Of a stretch of 64,000 nt of DNA, positions 18,596 to 27,374 are shown one piece after another. Under the pieces are notes generated by a model. It saw only the letters and a program-made list of their open reading frames with translations. It ran no database searches and was not told the origin of the DNA. A program made the position numbers and the translations under genes. The stretch comes from Chryseobacterium sp. MA9 (GTDB lineage Bacteria > Bacteroidota > Bacteroidia > Flavobacteriales > Weeksellaceae), in assembly GCF_024399315.1 (NCBI RefSeq), contig NZ_CP075170.1, forward strand, positions 62,001 through 126,000. The letters run 5' to 3'. How positions within the stretch are numbered: position 1 is the stretch's first letter; each line of letters opens with the position of its first letter.

Positions 18596-19168
18596 ATGAA
18601 ATTCGAAAAATTATTCGCTGCTGCAGTGTTATGTGCTGTCAGCTTCCTTCACGCGCAGGTAGGGATTAGTACTTCAAATCCTGATAAAAGTTCTGCATTA
18701 GATGTTACCGGTACCAATAAAGGCGTATTGATCCCCAGGATTTCCGATCTCTCAACAATAGCTACTCCAGCTAATGGTTTGCTGGTTTATGATCTTAAAA
18801 GGCAGGCCTTGACCCAGAATATAGGAACACCTGCCAGCCCAAACTGGATCCCAATTAGTGGGAATATTGTTAAATTCTTTTATATGCCTTCCATCAGTAT
18901 TGATACTTCTACGTTAGGAACAGGAAGAACGAAAGACTTATTTCAGCTTTATAAAGCTCAGTTTTCTGCCCCAAAAGTTTCTAGTACGGGAGCTCCGGGT
19001 GTGATCCCTTTCTTTGCGAATGCATCGGATCTGTATTATTATGTGACTGATTTTGACAGTACGGTTTTAAGCAATGTAAGCATTGATGCCAATGGAATAC
19101 TTCACTATGATGTAATAGGATCGGCTACTGCCTGCTCTTTCGTGAATATTGTATTTGTAATCAAATAA
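18596..19168 (+). CDS. Secreted protein of unknown function, adhesin/tail-fibre-like N-terminus
   Basis: A 190-residue protein with a signal peptide (MKFEKLFAAAVLCAVSFLHAQ). The following motif VGISTSNPDKSSALDVTGTNKGVLIPRI is the short repeat found at the start of many Flavobacteriia surface proteins, also seen in tail-fibre-like proteins. The rest is beta-rich with no catalytic motif and no T9SS tail. It probably forms a pair with the next gene (83 bp downstream, same strand). The function is unknown. Confidence 0.7.
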   Translation: MKFEKLFAAAVLCAVSFLHAQVGISTSNPDKSSALDVTGTNKGVLIPRISDLSTIATPANGLLVYDLKRQALTQNIGTPASPNWIPISGNIVKFFYMPSISIDTSTLGTGRTKDLFQLYKAQFSAPKVSSTGAPGVIPFFANASDLYYYVTDFDSTVLSNVSIDANGILHYDVIGSATACSFVNIVFVIK

Positions 19169-19251
19169 TTTTAAGAGGCACACAGCCATTATGATCATCC
19201 TTGTTCAGGGATGAGTATCCCGTGTATAATTAACTTTAAAAATTATTGATT

Positions 19252-20517
19252 ATGAAAAAAAATTCAATATTACAATATGTGCTTATAGCATTATGTCTTT
19301 TTATATCAGGTAAAATGACATCTCAAGAAATGGTAACACTTCCCAACGGGGGATGCGGAAGGCTATTGGACACGAATACATCAAGTTCAAGTGATGGTGG
19401 TTTCCTTTGTTTCAGATTGGGAAAAGAAGCGGTTAATCCTAACAATATGACTGATACAGATGTCAATTCATTCGCCTCTTTAAAACCAGGTACAGGTGCA
19501 GGCCTCTTCTGTAGTATGTATGTAGGCGTAGGAACCAATGGAGCCGATTTTCAGGCGAATAAACCTGTATATATTGACTTTGCTTCGGATGGTTTCAATT
19601 TTAACCCTAGTTTTAATGGGGGGAACTTTGTTTTTTACAATAATGGACAGGAAGTCTACCGTACAGGTATCAACGGACATTTCTTTTTTGATTTTGGCGA
19701 TAACCAGGAGCGCCGGATCATTAAGGTGATTCCCACAGCAGCATGGGATGAAGTACAGCTGGCTTTTGGAGAAGCTATAGGAATAGGTTTCTCATTCAGT
19801 CAGATGAGAGTGTATAACATTCTTTCAGAGTATTATCTGGCTCCTATGACTTATCTGTCTCAGCCTTCAGATAAAACGGTAGCAGCAGGTGGTTCTACAA
19901 CAATGACTGCAGTGATCAATAATACTCCTACAGATGAAACTCCGGATAATATTACTTACCAATGGCAGGTTCTTAACGGAAGTACGTGGATCAATCTGAC
20001 CAATGGTACCAACTACAGCAATGTGACTTCATCCACTCTTACTATTAGCAATGTTCCTGTAGGATTTAATAATAATCAATACCGTGTAGTTGCCAACTCC
20101 AGCTTCCATACATGTTCCTTCCAGGCAATTTCTACTGTGGGAAGACTTTTTGTGAACTCTGTAAATGACCCTGGAACTATTGCTGCAGACCAAACGGTGT
20201 GTATGGATATCAGCAATGATCCCGTTGCATTTAATCAGATTACAGCTGCGCAGGTAAGCGGCTTTGCGGAATACCAATGGCAAAGTTCAACTGATAATGT
20301 AACTTTTATAAATATTACCAATGCTACATCTACTACGTATGATGCACCGCCAGTTACACAGACAACCTATTACCGAAGAGGAGTGAGATCTGTACTGAAT
20401 GGGAATACGACGGCCTACCAGTACAGTAATATGGTTAAAGTGACTTTAAAACAAAGCTGCCTGATCAAATGTATTATTACCAACAGAGTACTGTATACTA
20501 AGCTGAAGAGCAATTAG
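19252..20517 (+). CDS. Secreted protein with two Ig-like domains, possibly C-terminally truncated
   Basis: A 421-residue secreted protein starting with a signal peptide that ends near SGKMTSQ. An N-terminal beta-rich domain (to about 200) is followed by two Ig/PKD-like domains (about 205-300 and 305-400) with YQWQ motifs and TYYRRGV. The ATG at 19252 is preferred over a TTG two codons upstream. Homologous architectures normally continue into more repeats and a T9SS sorting domain. Here the protein ends abruptly after VKVTLKQSC in a low-quality tail, so the C-terminus may be lost. A terminator follows. Confidence 0.65.
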   Translation: MKKNSILQYVLIALCLFISGKMTSQEMVTLPNGGCGRLLDTNTSSSSDGGFLCFRLGKEAVNPNNMTDTDVNSFASLKPGTGAGLFCSMYVGVGTNGADFQANKPVYIDFASDGFNFNPSFNGGNFVFYNNGQEVYRTGINGHFFFDFGDNQERRIIKVIPTAAWDEVQLAFGEAIGIGFSFSQMRVYNILSEYYLAPMTYLSQPSDKTVAAGGSTTMTAVINNTPTDETPDNITYQWQVLNGSTWINLTNGTNYSNVTSSTLTISNVPVGFNNNQYRVVANSSFHTCSFQAISTVGRLFVNSVNDPGTIAADQTVCMDISNDPVAFNQITAAQVSGFAEYQWQSSTDNVTFINITNATSTTYDAPPVTQTTYYRRGVRSVLNGNTTAYQYSNMVKVTLKQSCLIKCIITNRVLYTKLKSN

Positions 20518-20539
20518 CAAATGATTTCAAATTAATGAT

Positions 20540-20578
20540 AAAAGCCTGTTTCAACAATAAGTCTGAAGCAGGCTTTTT
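20540..20578 (+). terminator. Intrinsic terminator
   Basis: The arms AAAAGCCTG (20540-20548) and CAGGCTTTT (20569-20577) pair over a 20-base loop and a T-run follows. It lies 23 bp after the stop codon of the Ig-like secreted protein. Confidence 0.7.
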
Positions 20579-20666
20579 CGATGTATGCTGTGTATTTTAT
20601 TTTACTATTTCATATTATGCTTATTTAATATGCTAAAATTTAGAATCATTATTTTCCAGATTTGAT

Positions 20667-20674
20667 TAATTTTG
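20667..20674 (+). promoter_or_regulatory. -7 promoter element directly before the MFS exporter
   Basis: TAATTTTG followed by CACC fits the extended -7 consensus TAnnTTTGC. It ends 7 bp before the ATG at 20682, implying a very short or absent 5' leader. Confidence 0.5.
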
Positions 20675-20681
20675 CACCATC

Positions 20682-21941
20682 ATGGAAAATTCAAAGAAAA
20701 AAGCGGCTATAGGCTTCATATTTATTACTTTACTGATAGATATTACGGGATGGGGAATCATCATTCCCGTTGTTCCCAAATTAATTGAGGAACTTATTCA
20801 CGCAGATATTAGTGAAGCCGCAAAATATGGTGGCTGGCTCGGATTTGCCTATGCATTTACACAATTTATATTTTCTCCGCTTGTTGGAAATCTGAGTGAT
20901 AAATATGGACGCAGACCTGTGATCCTGATCTCTCTTTTCGGATTTGCCGTGGATTATATTTTTCTTGCACTGGCTCCCACAATCTGGTGGCTGTTTCTGG
21001 GAAGAGTTATTGCCGGGATAACGGGTGCAAGTGTCACCACTGCCAGTGCCTATATTGCAGATATTTCCACTGATGAAGACAGAGCCAAGAATTTTGGACT
21101 GATAGGAGCTGCTTTTGGGCTCGGATTTATTATAGGTCCGGTCCTGGGCGGGGTACTTGGTCATTATGGTGCCAGAGTTCCTTTCTATGCGGCTGCGGGC
21201 TTATGTTTGCTTAATTTCCTGTATGGGTATTTCATTCTTCCTGAAAGTTTGGATAAAGATAAAAGAAGAGAGTTTGACTGGAAACGTGCAAACCCTATAA
21301 GTTCATTTAAATTTTTAGGTAAGCACCCTGAAATTTCCGGACTTATTCTTTCCTTAATATTGATCTATATTGCAGGTCATGCTGTACAGAGTAACTGGAG
21401 CTTCTTTACAATGTATAAGTTCAACTGGACAGAAAGGATGGTGGGGATTTCATTAGGAGTAGTAGGCTTACTGGTCGGTTTGGTACAGGGTGGGCTTATC
21501 AGATGGACTACTCCAAGGCTTGGTGAGCAGAAAAGTATTTATTACGGATTGGCTTTCTATGCAGTAGGAATGTTGCTGTTTGCTTTTGCCTCTGAAGGAT
21601 GGATGATGTTCGTATTCTTGGTTCCCTATTGTTTAGGAGGAATCTGTGGCCCGGCTTTACAGTCTGTTATCACGAAAAGTGTTCCTTCCAATGAGCAGGG
21701 TGAACTTCAGGGAGCATTGACGAGTTTAATGAGTGCAACGTCTATTATCGGACCTCCAATGATGACGAATTTATTTTACTTTTTCACGCATGATGAAGCG
21801 CCATTTAAGTTTTCCGGTGCACCTTTCTTTTTAGCGTTTATTTTAATGGCTGTCAGTGTAGTGATTACTTATTCTGCTTTTCAGAAGAAAAATAAAAATT
21901 TAGTTGATGTAACTTCAGAAAAAGATTTTCGGAAACAATAG
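20682..21941 (+). CDS. MFS transporter, TCR/tetracycline-exporter-like family
   Basis: A 419-residue major facilitator with 12 predicted helices. Motif A between helices 2 and 3 is [14 protein letters not shown] (about residues 71-84), and motif C ([10 protein letters not shown]) is in helix 5, which marks a proton-drug antiporter. The overall pattern is that of the DHA1/TCR group that includes TetA and similar exporters. It has its own promoter box and no regulator beside it, so induction by tetracycline is not suggested. The true substrate is unknown. Confidence 0.85.
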   Translation: MENSKKKAAIGFIFITLLIDITGWGIIIPVVPKLIEELIHADISEAAKYGGWLGFAYAFTQFIFSPLVGNLSDKYGRRPVILISLFGFAVDYIFLALAPTIWWLFLGRVIAGITGASVTTASAYIADISTDEDRAKNFGLIGAAFGLGFIIGPVLGGVLGHYGARVPFYAAAGLCLLNFLYGYFILPESLDKDKRREFDWKRANPISSFKFLGKHPEISGLILSLILIYIAGHAVQSNWSFFTMYKFNWTERMVGISLGVVGLLVGLVQGGLIRWTTPRLGEQKSIYYGLAFYAVGMLLFAFASEGWMMFVFLVPYCLGGICGPALQSVITKSVPSNEQGELQGALTSLMSATSIIGPPMMTNLFYFFTHDEAPFKFSGAPFFLAFILMAVSVVITYSAFQKKNKNLVDVTSEKDFRKQ

Positions 21942-22035
21942 ATTTGTTCTATTCTGAACATATATACCGCTCCGGGTTCAATCTATTCAATAATTTTACA
22001 GAAGTAGTCTTTCTACTTTTTAAAACAAATAAATT

Positions 22036-22863
22036 ATGAATGCATTTAGCCTGGAAAAGTATTTCGAACGAATTCATTTCTCCGGAACTCCGGAAATGAG
22101 TATGGAGGTATTGAAAACAATACATCAGCTTCATCCTAAACACATTCCTTTTGAAAATATTGACTCCTATACAGGAACAGTGCCTTCTCTGGATCTGGAT
22201 GATATTTTTAAAAAACTGGTTACAGAATCGAGAGGAGGATATTGCTATGAACAAAATTTACTTTTAAGGGAAGTACTTTCCAGTTTGGGATTCCATGTTG
22301 AATTACAATTGGGAAGGGTAGTATGGAGAAGAGAAGAAAACAGCAGTGCTGCCAAAAGCCATTTGATGCTGATTGCTGATATAGAAGGGCAAAAATATCT
22401 TGTAGATTGCGGTTTTGGGACGACTACACTTACTACACCTTTATTGTTGAATAACGAAGAACCACAACAGACACCAAACGGACTCTTTAAGATTTCACAA
22501 AAAGAAGGAATGTATTTCCTTTGGATATGGAATGAAAAGTGGCTGCCCATTTATCGTTTTACATTAGAACTGGTAGAACATGTAGATCTTGAAATTTCAA
22601 ACTGGTACTTGTCTACACATCCTGAATCCAATTTTAAGAAAAACCTTGTACTTTCTAAGGTAGATGAAGAAGCCCGTTATACTTTCAGTCAAAATACACT
22701 GAATATAAGATATGAAAATGGTGGAAAAGAATCGGTTTTGATTAATAATAATGAAGAATTGTTTGACATGCTGAAAAATACTTTCGGACTGAAAGAAAAT
22801 GCAGTAGAAGTATTGAAATCAAAAAATCAAAAATTGATACCTTCAAATATAGCCTTGATATAA
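22036..22863 (+). CDS. nat: Arylamine N-acetyltransferase
   Basis: A 275-residue NAT that transfers acetyl from acetyl-CoA to arylamines and hydrazines. The Cys-His-Asp triad is intact: C70 in RGGYCYEQN, H109 in KSHLML and D124 in VDCGFG. The N-terminal HIPFENID motif is also typical. The length matches the family. It lies 94 bp after the MFS exporter on the same strand and ends before a bidirectional terminator, so the two may form a small detoxification pair. The natural substrate is unknown. Confidence 0.93.
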   Translation: MNAFSLEKYFERIHFSGTPEMSMEVLKTIHQLHPKHIPFENIDSYTGTVPSLDLDDIFKKLVTESRGGYCYEQNLLLREVLSSLGFHVELQLGRVVWRREENSSAAKSHLMLIADIEGQKYLVDCGFGTTTLTTPLLLNNEEPQQTPNGLFKISQKEGMYFLWIWNEKWLPIYRFTLELVEHVDLEISNWYLSTHPESNFKKNLVLSKVDEEARYTFSQNTLNIRYENGGKESVLINNNEELFDMLKNTFGLKENAVEVLKSKNQKLIPSNIALI

Positions 22864-22868
22864 AATAC

Positions 22869-22901
22869 AAACGGGAAGCTCAGCAAGCTCCCCGTTTTTT
22901 T
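22869..22901. terminator. Bidirectional intrinsic terminator between convergent genes
   Basis: An AAACGGG arm pairs with the CCCGTTT arm around an inner AGCT/AGCT helix, with a T-run after it on the plus strand. It separates nat from the convergent lipoprotein gene. Confidence 0.75.
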
Positions 22902-22922
22902 GAAATCTGATTTTTATGAAAA

Positions 22923-23873
22923 TTATGGATAAAGGGATTTTGTCCCGTTACTTACAATATTACTGCCCAATCCTGAAAATGACACTGAGAAATTACTGCT
23001 ATTAAAGCTTAAAGAACCTGTAGGTGTACAAAGTCCCAGCGCATAACGGCATTGTCCATAAGCTCCTGTTCTCTTTGTAATCTTGCTCTCACTTTTCGCT
23101 TTCCCTAAACTGATATATCCCCAGTCACTTACATCTGCATTGGAAACTGTAGAACCGGAATAATAAATCGTAATCTGATATCCGGCTTCACCTCTCTTGG
23201 AACCCCATAGCCAGCTGGCTGTCCACCATTGTTTATACCAGGTAGAAGCCACTTTTGCTGCCTGATTGTTGTTGGAAGCTTCCGTATTTCCACGTGGATC
23301 CATCATGATAAGACCTCCGAAAATATTGTCCCAGATAATCCCTGAATCTTTGTAAAAACACAATGTAGTAAATTTTCCATTTTTGCTGTTCCATGTTATT
23401 TCCATAACGTTGGTACCTGATTTCACTTCCTCAGTGACAGCCTCTCTCAATCCCTGCTGGGCAGTTGTCAGATCATCTCCGCTATATAAATCTCCAATTT
23501 TTCCAATCTTTACTGAAGACGGATCCATGATGTTTCCTGTTGCAATAAACTGGTCTTTGTCAGTGATCATACTTTTGGAGAGGTCAATGCCTTTCTGGGT
23601 TGAGATTTTTCCCAATACCTTCACTTCAGCAATCTGCAGATCGTTGTTCAGATAAGTTTCAAGGTTTTTTCCGGATTCATTCAGTTGAAGCTGTACTGCT
23701 TCAGGAACAATTTGAGAAGAAAGAGGGGTGATCTCTTTTTTCAGGTCAGCGGCGGTTATTTTTGCCTGAACTGTTTCCTGCTGGTTCAATTCGTTGTTTT
23801 CATTCTGGCAGCTGTTGAATGCCAATACCGATAATACGGCGAAAACTTTAAAAGTAGTCACTAGTTTTTTCAT
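22923..23873 (-). CDS. Predicted lipoprotein of unknown function
   Basis: A 316-residue lipoprotein: signal with lipobox FNSC (cysteine at residue 22), a charged linker (to about 45), an alpha/beta N-terminal domain (about 50-185), then a Trp- and Ser-rich C-terminal domain (about 205-316, with WYKQWWTASWLWGSKRGEAG and a GQCRYALGLC cysteine pair that could form a disulphide). No family is recognised. It is monocistronic and its upstream region carries heptamer repeats. The tryptophan-rich surface would suit carbohydrate binding, but nothing proves it. Confidence 0.7.
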   Translation of the reverse strand: MKKLVTTFKVFAVLSVLAFNSCQNENNELNQQETVQAKITAADLKKEITPLSSQIVPEAVQLQLNESGKNLETYLNNDLQIAEVKVLGKISTQKGIDLSKSMITDKDQFIATGNIMDPSSVKIGKIGDLYSGDDLTTAQQGLREAVTEEVKSGTNVMEITWNSKNGKFTTLCFYKDSGIIWDNIFGGLIMMDPRGNTEASNNNQAAKVASTWYKQWWTASWLWGSKRGEAGYQITIYYSGSTVSNADVSDWGYISLGKAKSESKITKRTGAYGQCRYALGLCTPTGSLSFNSSNFSVSFSGLGSNIVSNGTKSLYP

Positions 23874-23954
23874 AATATATATTTATTTGGTTGTGCATTA
23901 TAAATATACTGAATTGTTATGTAATTCTCATTGTTTTGAATTAATTATTTGTTA

Positions 23955-24150
23955 ATTTAAAGGTAGCAGGGATTAGGGATTAGGGGGAGTGTTTCCCATA
24001 ATGATCAATATTCAATTTCTTAACTTCTAACCCTAATTTTTAAACCCTAACCCTTGAACCAAGAATCGAGGTAGCAACAAAAAACAACCAGCAACCCTAA
24101 ACCTTAAACTTTGAGCTCAAAACCCTGAACTTTTACAAAATCTTAAAATT
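23955..24150. repeat. Heptamer-phased degenerate repeat tract, copy A
   Basis: An intergenic tract between two divergent genes built of related seven-base units such as AACCCTA, AACCTTA, AACTTTG and AACCCTG in one phase. It opens with GGTAGCAGGGATTAG. Its order of phrases matches copy B at 27062-27300 read on the opposite strand, including a shared AGCAACAAAAAA block followed by CCAG and AAACCTT. Confidence 0.75.
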
Positions 24151-24207
24151 TGTTTAAATTTTTAGTTTGCCATCCATAAATGCAATAATCTTTCGTAATT
24201 TTACACC

Positions 24208-24549
24208 ATGGAATTAAGCATTGGAGAAATGGCACTCATTGCCATTGCAATCGTTGTATTATTCGGACCGGATAAACTGCCTCAGATTGCGCGTGACTTA
24301 GGTGCAGGCGTTAGAAAAATGCGTGGAGCAGTAGAAGATATCAAAACTGAAATCATGAAGGAGACAGATAATCCTGTTTCTGAAATAAAGCGTGAGATTG
24401 AAAAGGTAAAAGATGCTGCGAAAGATTTCAACCCGATGAAGGATATCGAAAAAGATATTCTGACGGAACCAGGTACTCTTGCTTCTAATGAACCTCCAAA
24501 GCCGAAGCCTGCTGATGATGAGACTTATGAAGGACCTGTAAGCAGATAA
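24208..24549 (+). CDS. tatA: Twin-arginine translocase subunit TatA/TatE
   Basis: A 113-residue Tat component that oligomerises to let folded proteins cross the inner membrane. It has one N-terminal membrane helix (about residues 5-20), then the FGPDKLPQIARDLG amphipathic hinge motif of TatA/B, and a long charged C-terminal tail. It starts an operon with a PAP2 phosphatase 2 bp downstream. TatC is not in this window. TatB identity is less likely because the tail is short. Confidence 0.9.
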   Translation: MELSIGEMALIAIAIVVLFGPDKLPQIARDLGAGVRKMRGAVEDIKTEIMKETDNPVSEIKREIEKVKDAAKDFNPMKDIEKDILTEPGTLASNEPPKPKPADDETYEGPVSR

Positions 24550-24551
24550 TC

Positions 24552-25118
24552 ATGGAGGAGATTATTCAGGAAGATAAAAAGGTATTTCTTTACCTTAATA
24601 ATTTGGGCGATTCATCTTTCGACCAGTTTTGGATGCTGATTTCAAGTACCTGGATCTGGGTACCTCTTTATATTATTTTTCTTTATTTTTTATACAAAAA
24701 TTATCAACTAAGAACTTTAGTTTTTATTCTTATATTTATTGGGCTTGGGGCTGTAGTTTCTGATCAGCTTGCCAATATTTTCAAATATGGGGTAGCGAGG
24801 TTGAGACCGTGCCATGACCCTACTTTGGAGCATCATATGAGAATTGTGAAATGTGGCGGACAGTTTGGGTTTTATTCTGCTCATGCTTCCAATACCTTCT
24901 TTTTGGCAACTTATTTAGGTATTTTACTGAAAAAGAAGATTAAATGGTTTCCTTATGCTATATTTGCATGGGCTCTGGTTGTTTCTTACAGCCGAATCTA
25001 TTTAGGAGTGCATTTCCCAATTGATATTTTGGTGGGGGCGTTTGTTGGATCTTTATTGGGAGTGATATTTGGTGCACTCGCCAAAAAAGTGATCAATAAA
25101 CAAACTATAACTTCATGA
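24552..25118 (+). CDS. PAP2-family phosphatase
   Basis: A 188-residue membrane phosphatase with about five helices. The three PAP2 motifs are present: KYGVARLRP (about 75-83), YSAHASN (about 107-113, with His in place) and SRIYLGVHFPID (about 143-154). Members dephosphorylate lipid phosphates such as undecaprenyl pyrophosphate, phosphatidylglycerophosphate or phosphatidate. It overlaps the next gene by 4 bp (ATGA) and follows tatA by 2 bp, so translation is coupled. The substrate is not resolved. Confidence 0.9.
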   Translation: MEEIIQEDKKVFLYLNNLGDSSFDQFWMLISSTWIWVPLYIIFLYFLYKNYQLRTLVFILIFIGLGAVVSDQLANIFKYGVARLRPCHDPTLEHHMRIVKCGGQFGFYSAHASNTFFLATYLGILLKKKIKWFPYAIFAWALVVSYSRIYLGVHFPIDILVGAFVGSLLGVIFGALAKKVINKQTITS

Positions 25119-25927
25119 AAAAAACTTTATTATTAGTAACATCCCTTTGTTTCTCTCTTAATTTTTATGCTCAGGATAAAAAACTGGCGGAAGACTGTTT
25201 TAATAAAGCTGATTATAAGTGTGCCGAAGAGCAATACTTAAAACTGGCAGAAAAAGAACAGATTCAAAAATTTCAGTCGGAATATTATGATTATCTCGGA
25301 ACAGCTCAGAGAAGGCTGGGGAAGACTACTCAGGCTTTTAAATCCTATGATTCTGCCTTAAAAGCAAATCCTATGTCTATTTCCGTTTATGTGAACCTGT
25401 CATCGCTTTACAGCCAGAAAGGGAATAAGGTAAAGGCACTGGAATATGTAGAAAAAGGATTGAAAGTGAATCCTGAAACGCCGGATTTATACCTTACCCG
25501 TTCCAAAATCTATGACAGCCAGGGAAAAAAGGACCTTGCCATCAAAGATCTTAATCAGATTCTGATTTTTGCACCAGATAATATTTTTGCAAAAACAGGA
25601 CTTGCCAATCTGAAAAAAAATAACGGAGATCTGGACGGCGCTTTAAAAGATTACAACATACTTCTTGCTGAAAAACCGGAATCATTGCTTTACAACGGAC
25701 GTGCTGATGTATATTTTAAAATGAAAAAATATAAAGAAGCACTTACCGATGCCAATAAAGCCATTTCTATAGATCCGAAATTTGCACAATCTTATGTGAG
25801 CAAAGCCATGATTCTGCTGGATACTTCCAAACTTAAGGAAGCCTGCGCAAACCTGGATAAAGCGGTTGCTTTGGGCTACGAAAAAGCGGTGCTGACAGAT
25901 TCCTATGCTAAATGTGGCAAGAAATAA
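25115..25927 (+). CDS. Secreted tetratricopeptide-repeat protein
   Basis: A 270-residue exported protein: signal peptide (MKKTLLLVTSLCFSLNFYAQ) followed by about six tetratricopeptide repeats from residue 22 to 260. The repeats have typical A/Y/L consensus spacing such as KALEYVEKGLKVNPETPDLYL and ALTDANKAISIDPKFAQSY. Six cysteines are scattered in the outer repeats. TPR solenoids mediate protein contacts, probably in the periplasm here. The gene overlaps the PAP2 gene by 4 bp and ends the tatA operon. The partner protein is unknown. Confidence 0.85.
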   Translation: MKKTLLLVTSLCFSLNFYAQDKKLAEDCFNKADYKCAEEQYLKLAEKEQIQKFQSEYYDYLGTAQRRLGKTTQAFKSYDSALKANPMSISVYVNLSSLYSQKGNKVKALEYVEKGLKVNPETPDLYLTRSKIYDSQGKKDLAIKDLNQILIFAPDNIFAKTGLANLKKNNGDLDGALKDYNILLAEKPESLLYNGRADVYFKMKKYKEALTDANKAISIDPKFAQSYVSKAMILLDTSKLKEACANLDKAVALGYEKAVLTDSYAKCGKK

Positions 25928-26019
25928 ATTAAAATTTACAACCTGATTATTTAAATAAATCCAAACGAAAATACTAAAACCTGGTTTAACCGTTTAAAAA
26001 AGCGAATAAAGAGATAGAG

Positions 26020-26472
26020 ATGTTGAATATTGTTCTTGTAGAACCCGAAATACCGAATAATACTGGGAATATCGGAAGATTATGTGTAGGAACCGAAAGC
26101 AGATTACACCTGGTCCACCCATTTGGATTTGTAATTAATGATAAAAACCTGAAGCGTTCCGGACTGGATTACTGGATACATCTCGATGTTTCTGAATATG
26201 CAGATGTTGAAGAATGGATTAAACAGATTCCTGATAAGTCCCGTGTTTTTTTAATGAGTTCACATGCTGAAAAATCATATCTGGAAACCGATTTTCAGGA
26301 TGGGGATTGGTTGGTTTTCGGAAAAGAGAGTGTAGGCCTGAGCAAAGAGGTTCTGGATCGTTTTGAAAATCATCTTACAATTCCTATGTCTAAACTGATC
26401 AGGAGCTTTAATATTGCCAATTCCGTTGCTTTTGTAGTGGGTGAAGCAAAAAGACAGATCAATCTGAAATAG
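26020..26472 (+). CDS. trmL: tRNA (cytidine/uridine-34 2'-O)-methyltransferase
   Basis: A 150-residue SPOUT methyltransferase that methylates the wobble ribose of tRNA-Leu. The N-terminus NIVLVEPEIPNNTGNIGRLC, the central FGKESVGL and the C-terminal MSKLIRSFNIANSVAFVVGEA form the knotted SAM-binding site and are typical of TrmL. The length is the family minimum, without extra domains. It is monocistronic, ending before a terminator shared with rlmH. Confidence 0.93.
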   Translation: MLNIVLVEPEIPNNTGNIGRLCVGTESRLHLVHPFGFVINDKNLKRSGLDYWIHLDVSEYADVEEWIKQIPDKSRVFLMSSHAEKSYLETDFQDGDWLVFGKESVGLSKEVLDRFENHLTIPMSKLIRSFNIANSVAFVVGEAKRQINLK

Positions 26473-26517
26473 TAAATTTCAATAAAAGGCAGTAAAACCT
26501 AAAGAAATAAAAATACG

Positions 26518-26558
26518 CTGTCTCAAAAGTCAAACTATTTGATTTTTGAGACAGTTTT
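26518..26558. terminator. Bidirectional terminator between trmL and rlmH
   Basis: An 11-bp outer stem (26518-26528 with 26544-26554) plus an inner TCAAA/TTTGA helix, followed by TTTT. It lies between convergent genes. Confidence 0.8.
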
Positions 26559-26566
26559 CTTTTGTA

Positions 26567-27040
26567 TTAATCGTTATGATAAGGTTTACCCTGTAAAATC
26601 TGATCAGCACGGTAAAGCTGTTCTACAATAAACAGACGGATCATCTGGTGGGTAAAGGTCATTTTGGATAAAGACATTTTTTCATTCGCTCTGCTGTAAA
26701 TCTCTTCAGAAAAGCCATAAGCGCCCCCAATCAGAATATGTACTTTTTTCACAGAAGCATTCATCCAGGTATCAATTTTCTGCGAAAATTCACGGCTGGT
26801 AAACTGCTTTCCTTTTTCATCAAGAATCACTACCAGGTCGTTTTTGTCGATATGATTTAAAAACAATTTAGCTTCTTCCTTTTTGAGAAGATCAGGGGAA
26901 AGGTTTTTAGCATTTTTCACATCCGGGATTTCAGTAATTTCAAAATTCCAGTGTTTAGGCAAACGGTTGAGATAGTAATTAATTAAAGACGTAATTTCTT
27001 TATCGTCTGTTTTACCGATACAAAGTAAACTGATTCGCAT
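26567..27040 (-). CDS. rlmH: 23S rRNA (pseudouridine-1915-N3)-methyltransferase
   Basis: A 157-residue SPOUT enzyme that methylates pseudouridine 1915 of 23S rRNA in helix 69 of the assembled ribosome. The motifs VVILDEKGKQFTSREF, the SAM-binding IGGAYGF and the C-terminal LSKMTFTHQMIRLFIVEQLYRA with YHND at the end are diagnostic. The length is exactly that of the family. It is monocistronic and convergent with another RNA methyltransferase, trmL. Confidence 0.95.
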   Translation of the reverse strand: MRISLLCIGKTDDKEITSLINYYLNRLPKHWNFEITEIPDVKNAKNLSPDLLKKEEAKLFLNHIDKNDLVVILDEKGKQFTSREFSQKIDTWMNASVKKVHILIGGAYGFSEEIYSRANEKMSLSKMTFTHQMIRLFIVEQLYRADQILQGKPYHND

Positions 27041-27061
27041 TGTAAGAAGTTTCAGAGAGCA

Positions 27062-27300
27062 AAGATAGGGCTTCGGGGAGCAAAGTTCAAAGTTTTGGGT
27101 TGAATGTTGCAGGATGTTTAAAGTTCAAGGTTTAAGGTTACTGGTGGTTTTTTTGTTGCTAGTTGTTAGTTTCTTTTTGTTCCTGGTTCTATTTTGGCTG
27201 TTATTACCTTGATTATTGGCTCCTTGCTCTTGACTCAATGAACCTTCATTTCTATTTCACAGAATATTTTCCCTAATTACTAATCCCTGCCACCTTCTAT
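27062..27300. repeat. Heptamer-phased degenerate repeat tract, copy B
   Basis: Read on the minus strand, this divergent intergenic region is a run of about 20 or more seven-base units in one phase, many of the form NNNNAAN: examples are CTTAAAC, CTTGAAC, TTTAAAC, AACTAAC and AACTTTG. It contains the same opening (GGTGGCAGGGATTAG) and the same AGCAACAAAAAA block as copy A, but in inverted orientation on the chromosome. Confidence 0.75.
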
Positions 27301-27347
27301 CTGCCACATATAACTTTTCATCTTTTCCTTATTTAATTTAATTCCCC

Positions 27348-27355
27348 TACATTTG
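27348..27355 (+). promoter_or_regulatory. -7 promoter element before the YihY/BrkB gene
   Basis: TACATTTG is a perfect TAnnTTTG box, 19 bp before the ATG at 27375. No TTG lies at standard -33 spacing. Confidence 0.5.
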
Positions 27356-27374
27356 TATAAAGACAAACAGATCG

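Noticed and set aside
19195..19221. Alternating hairpins (TCATCC/GGATGA versus GGGAT/ATCCC) as an attenuator between the two secreted-protein genes
   Set aside because: Both stems are short (5-6 bp), no T-run follows and no leader ORF is present; chance is a sufficient explanation.
20682..21941. Acquired tetracycline resistance gene
   Set aside because: There is no TetR-type regulator, mobile element or unusual composition; it looks like a chromosomal TCR-family exporter of unknown substrate.
23955..24150. Telomere or replication-terminus signal
   Set aside because: The tract lies inside a normal chromosomal gene run with flanking genes on both sides; the resemblance to telomeric CCCTAA units is only superficial.
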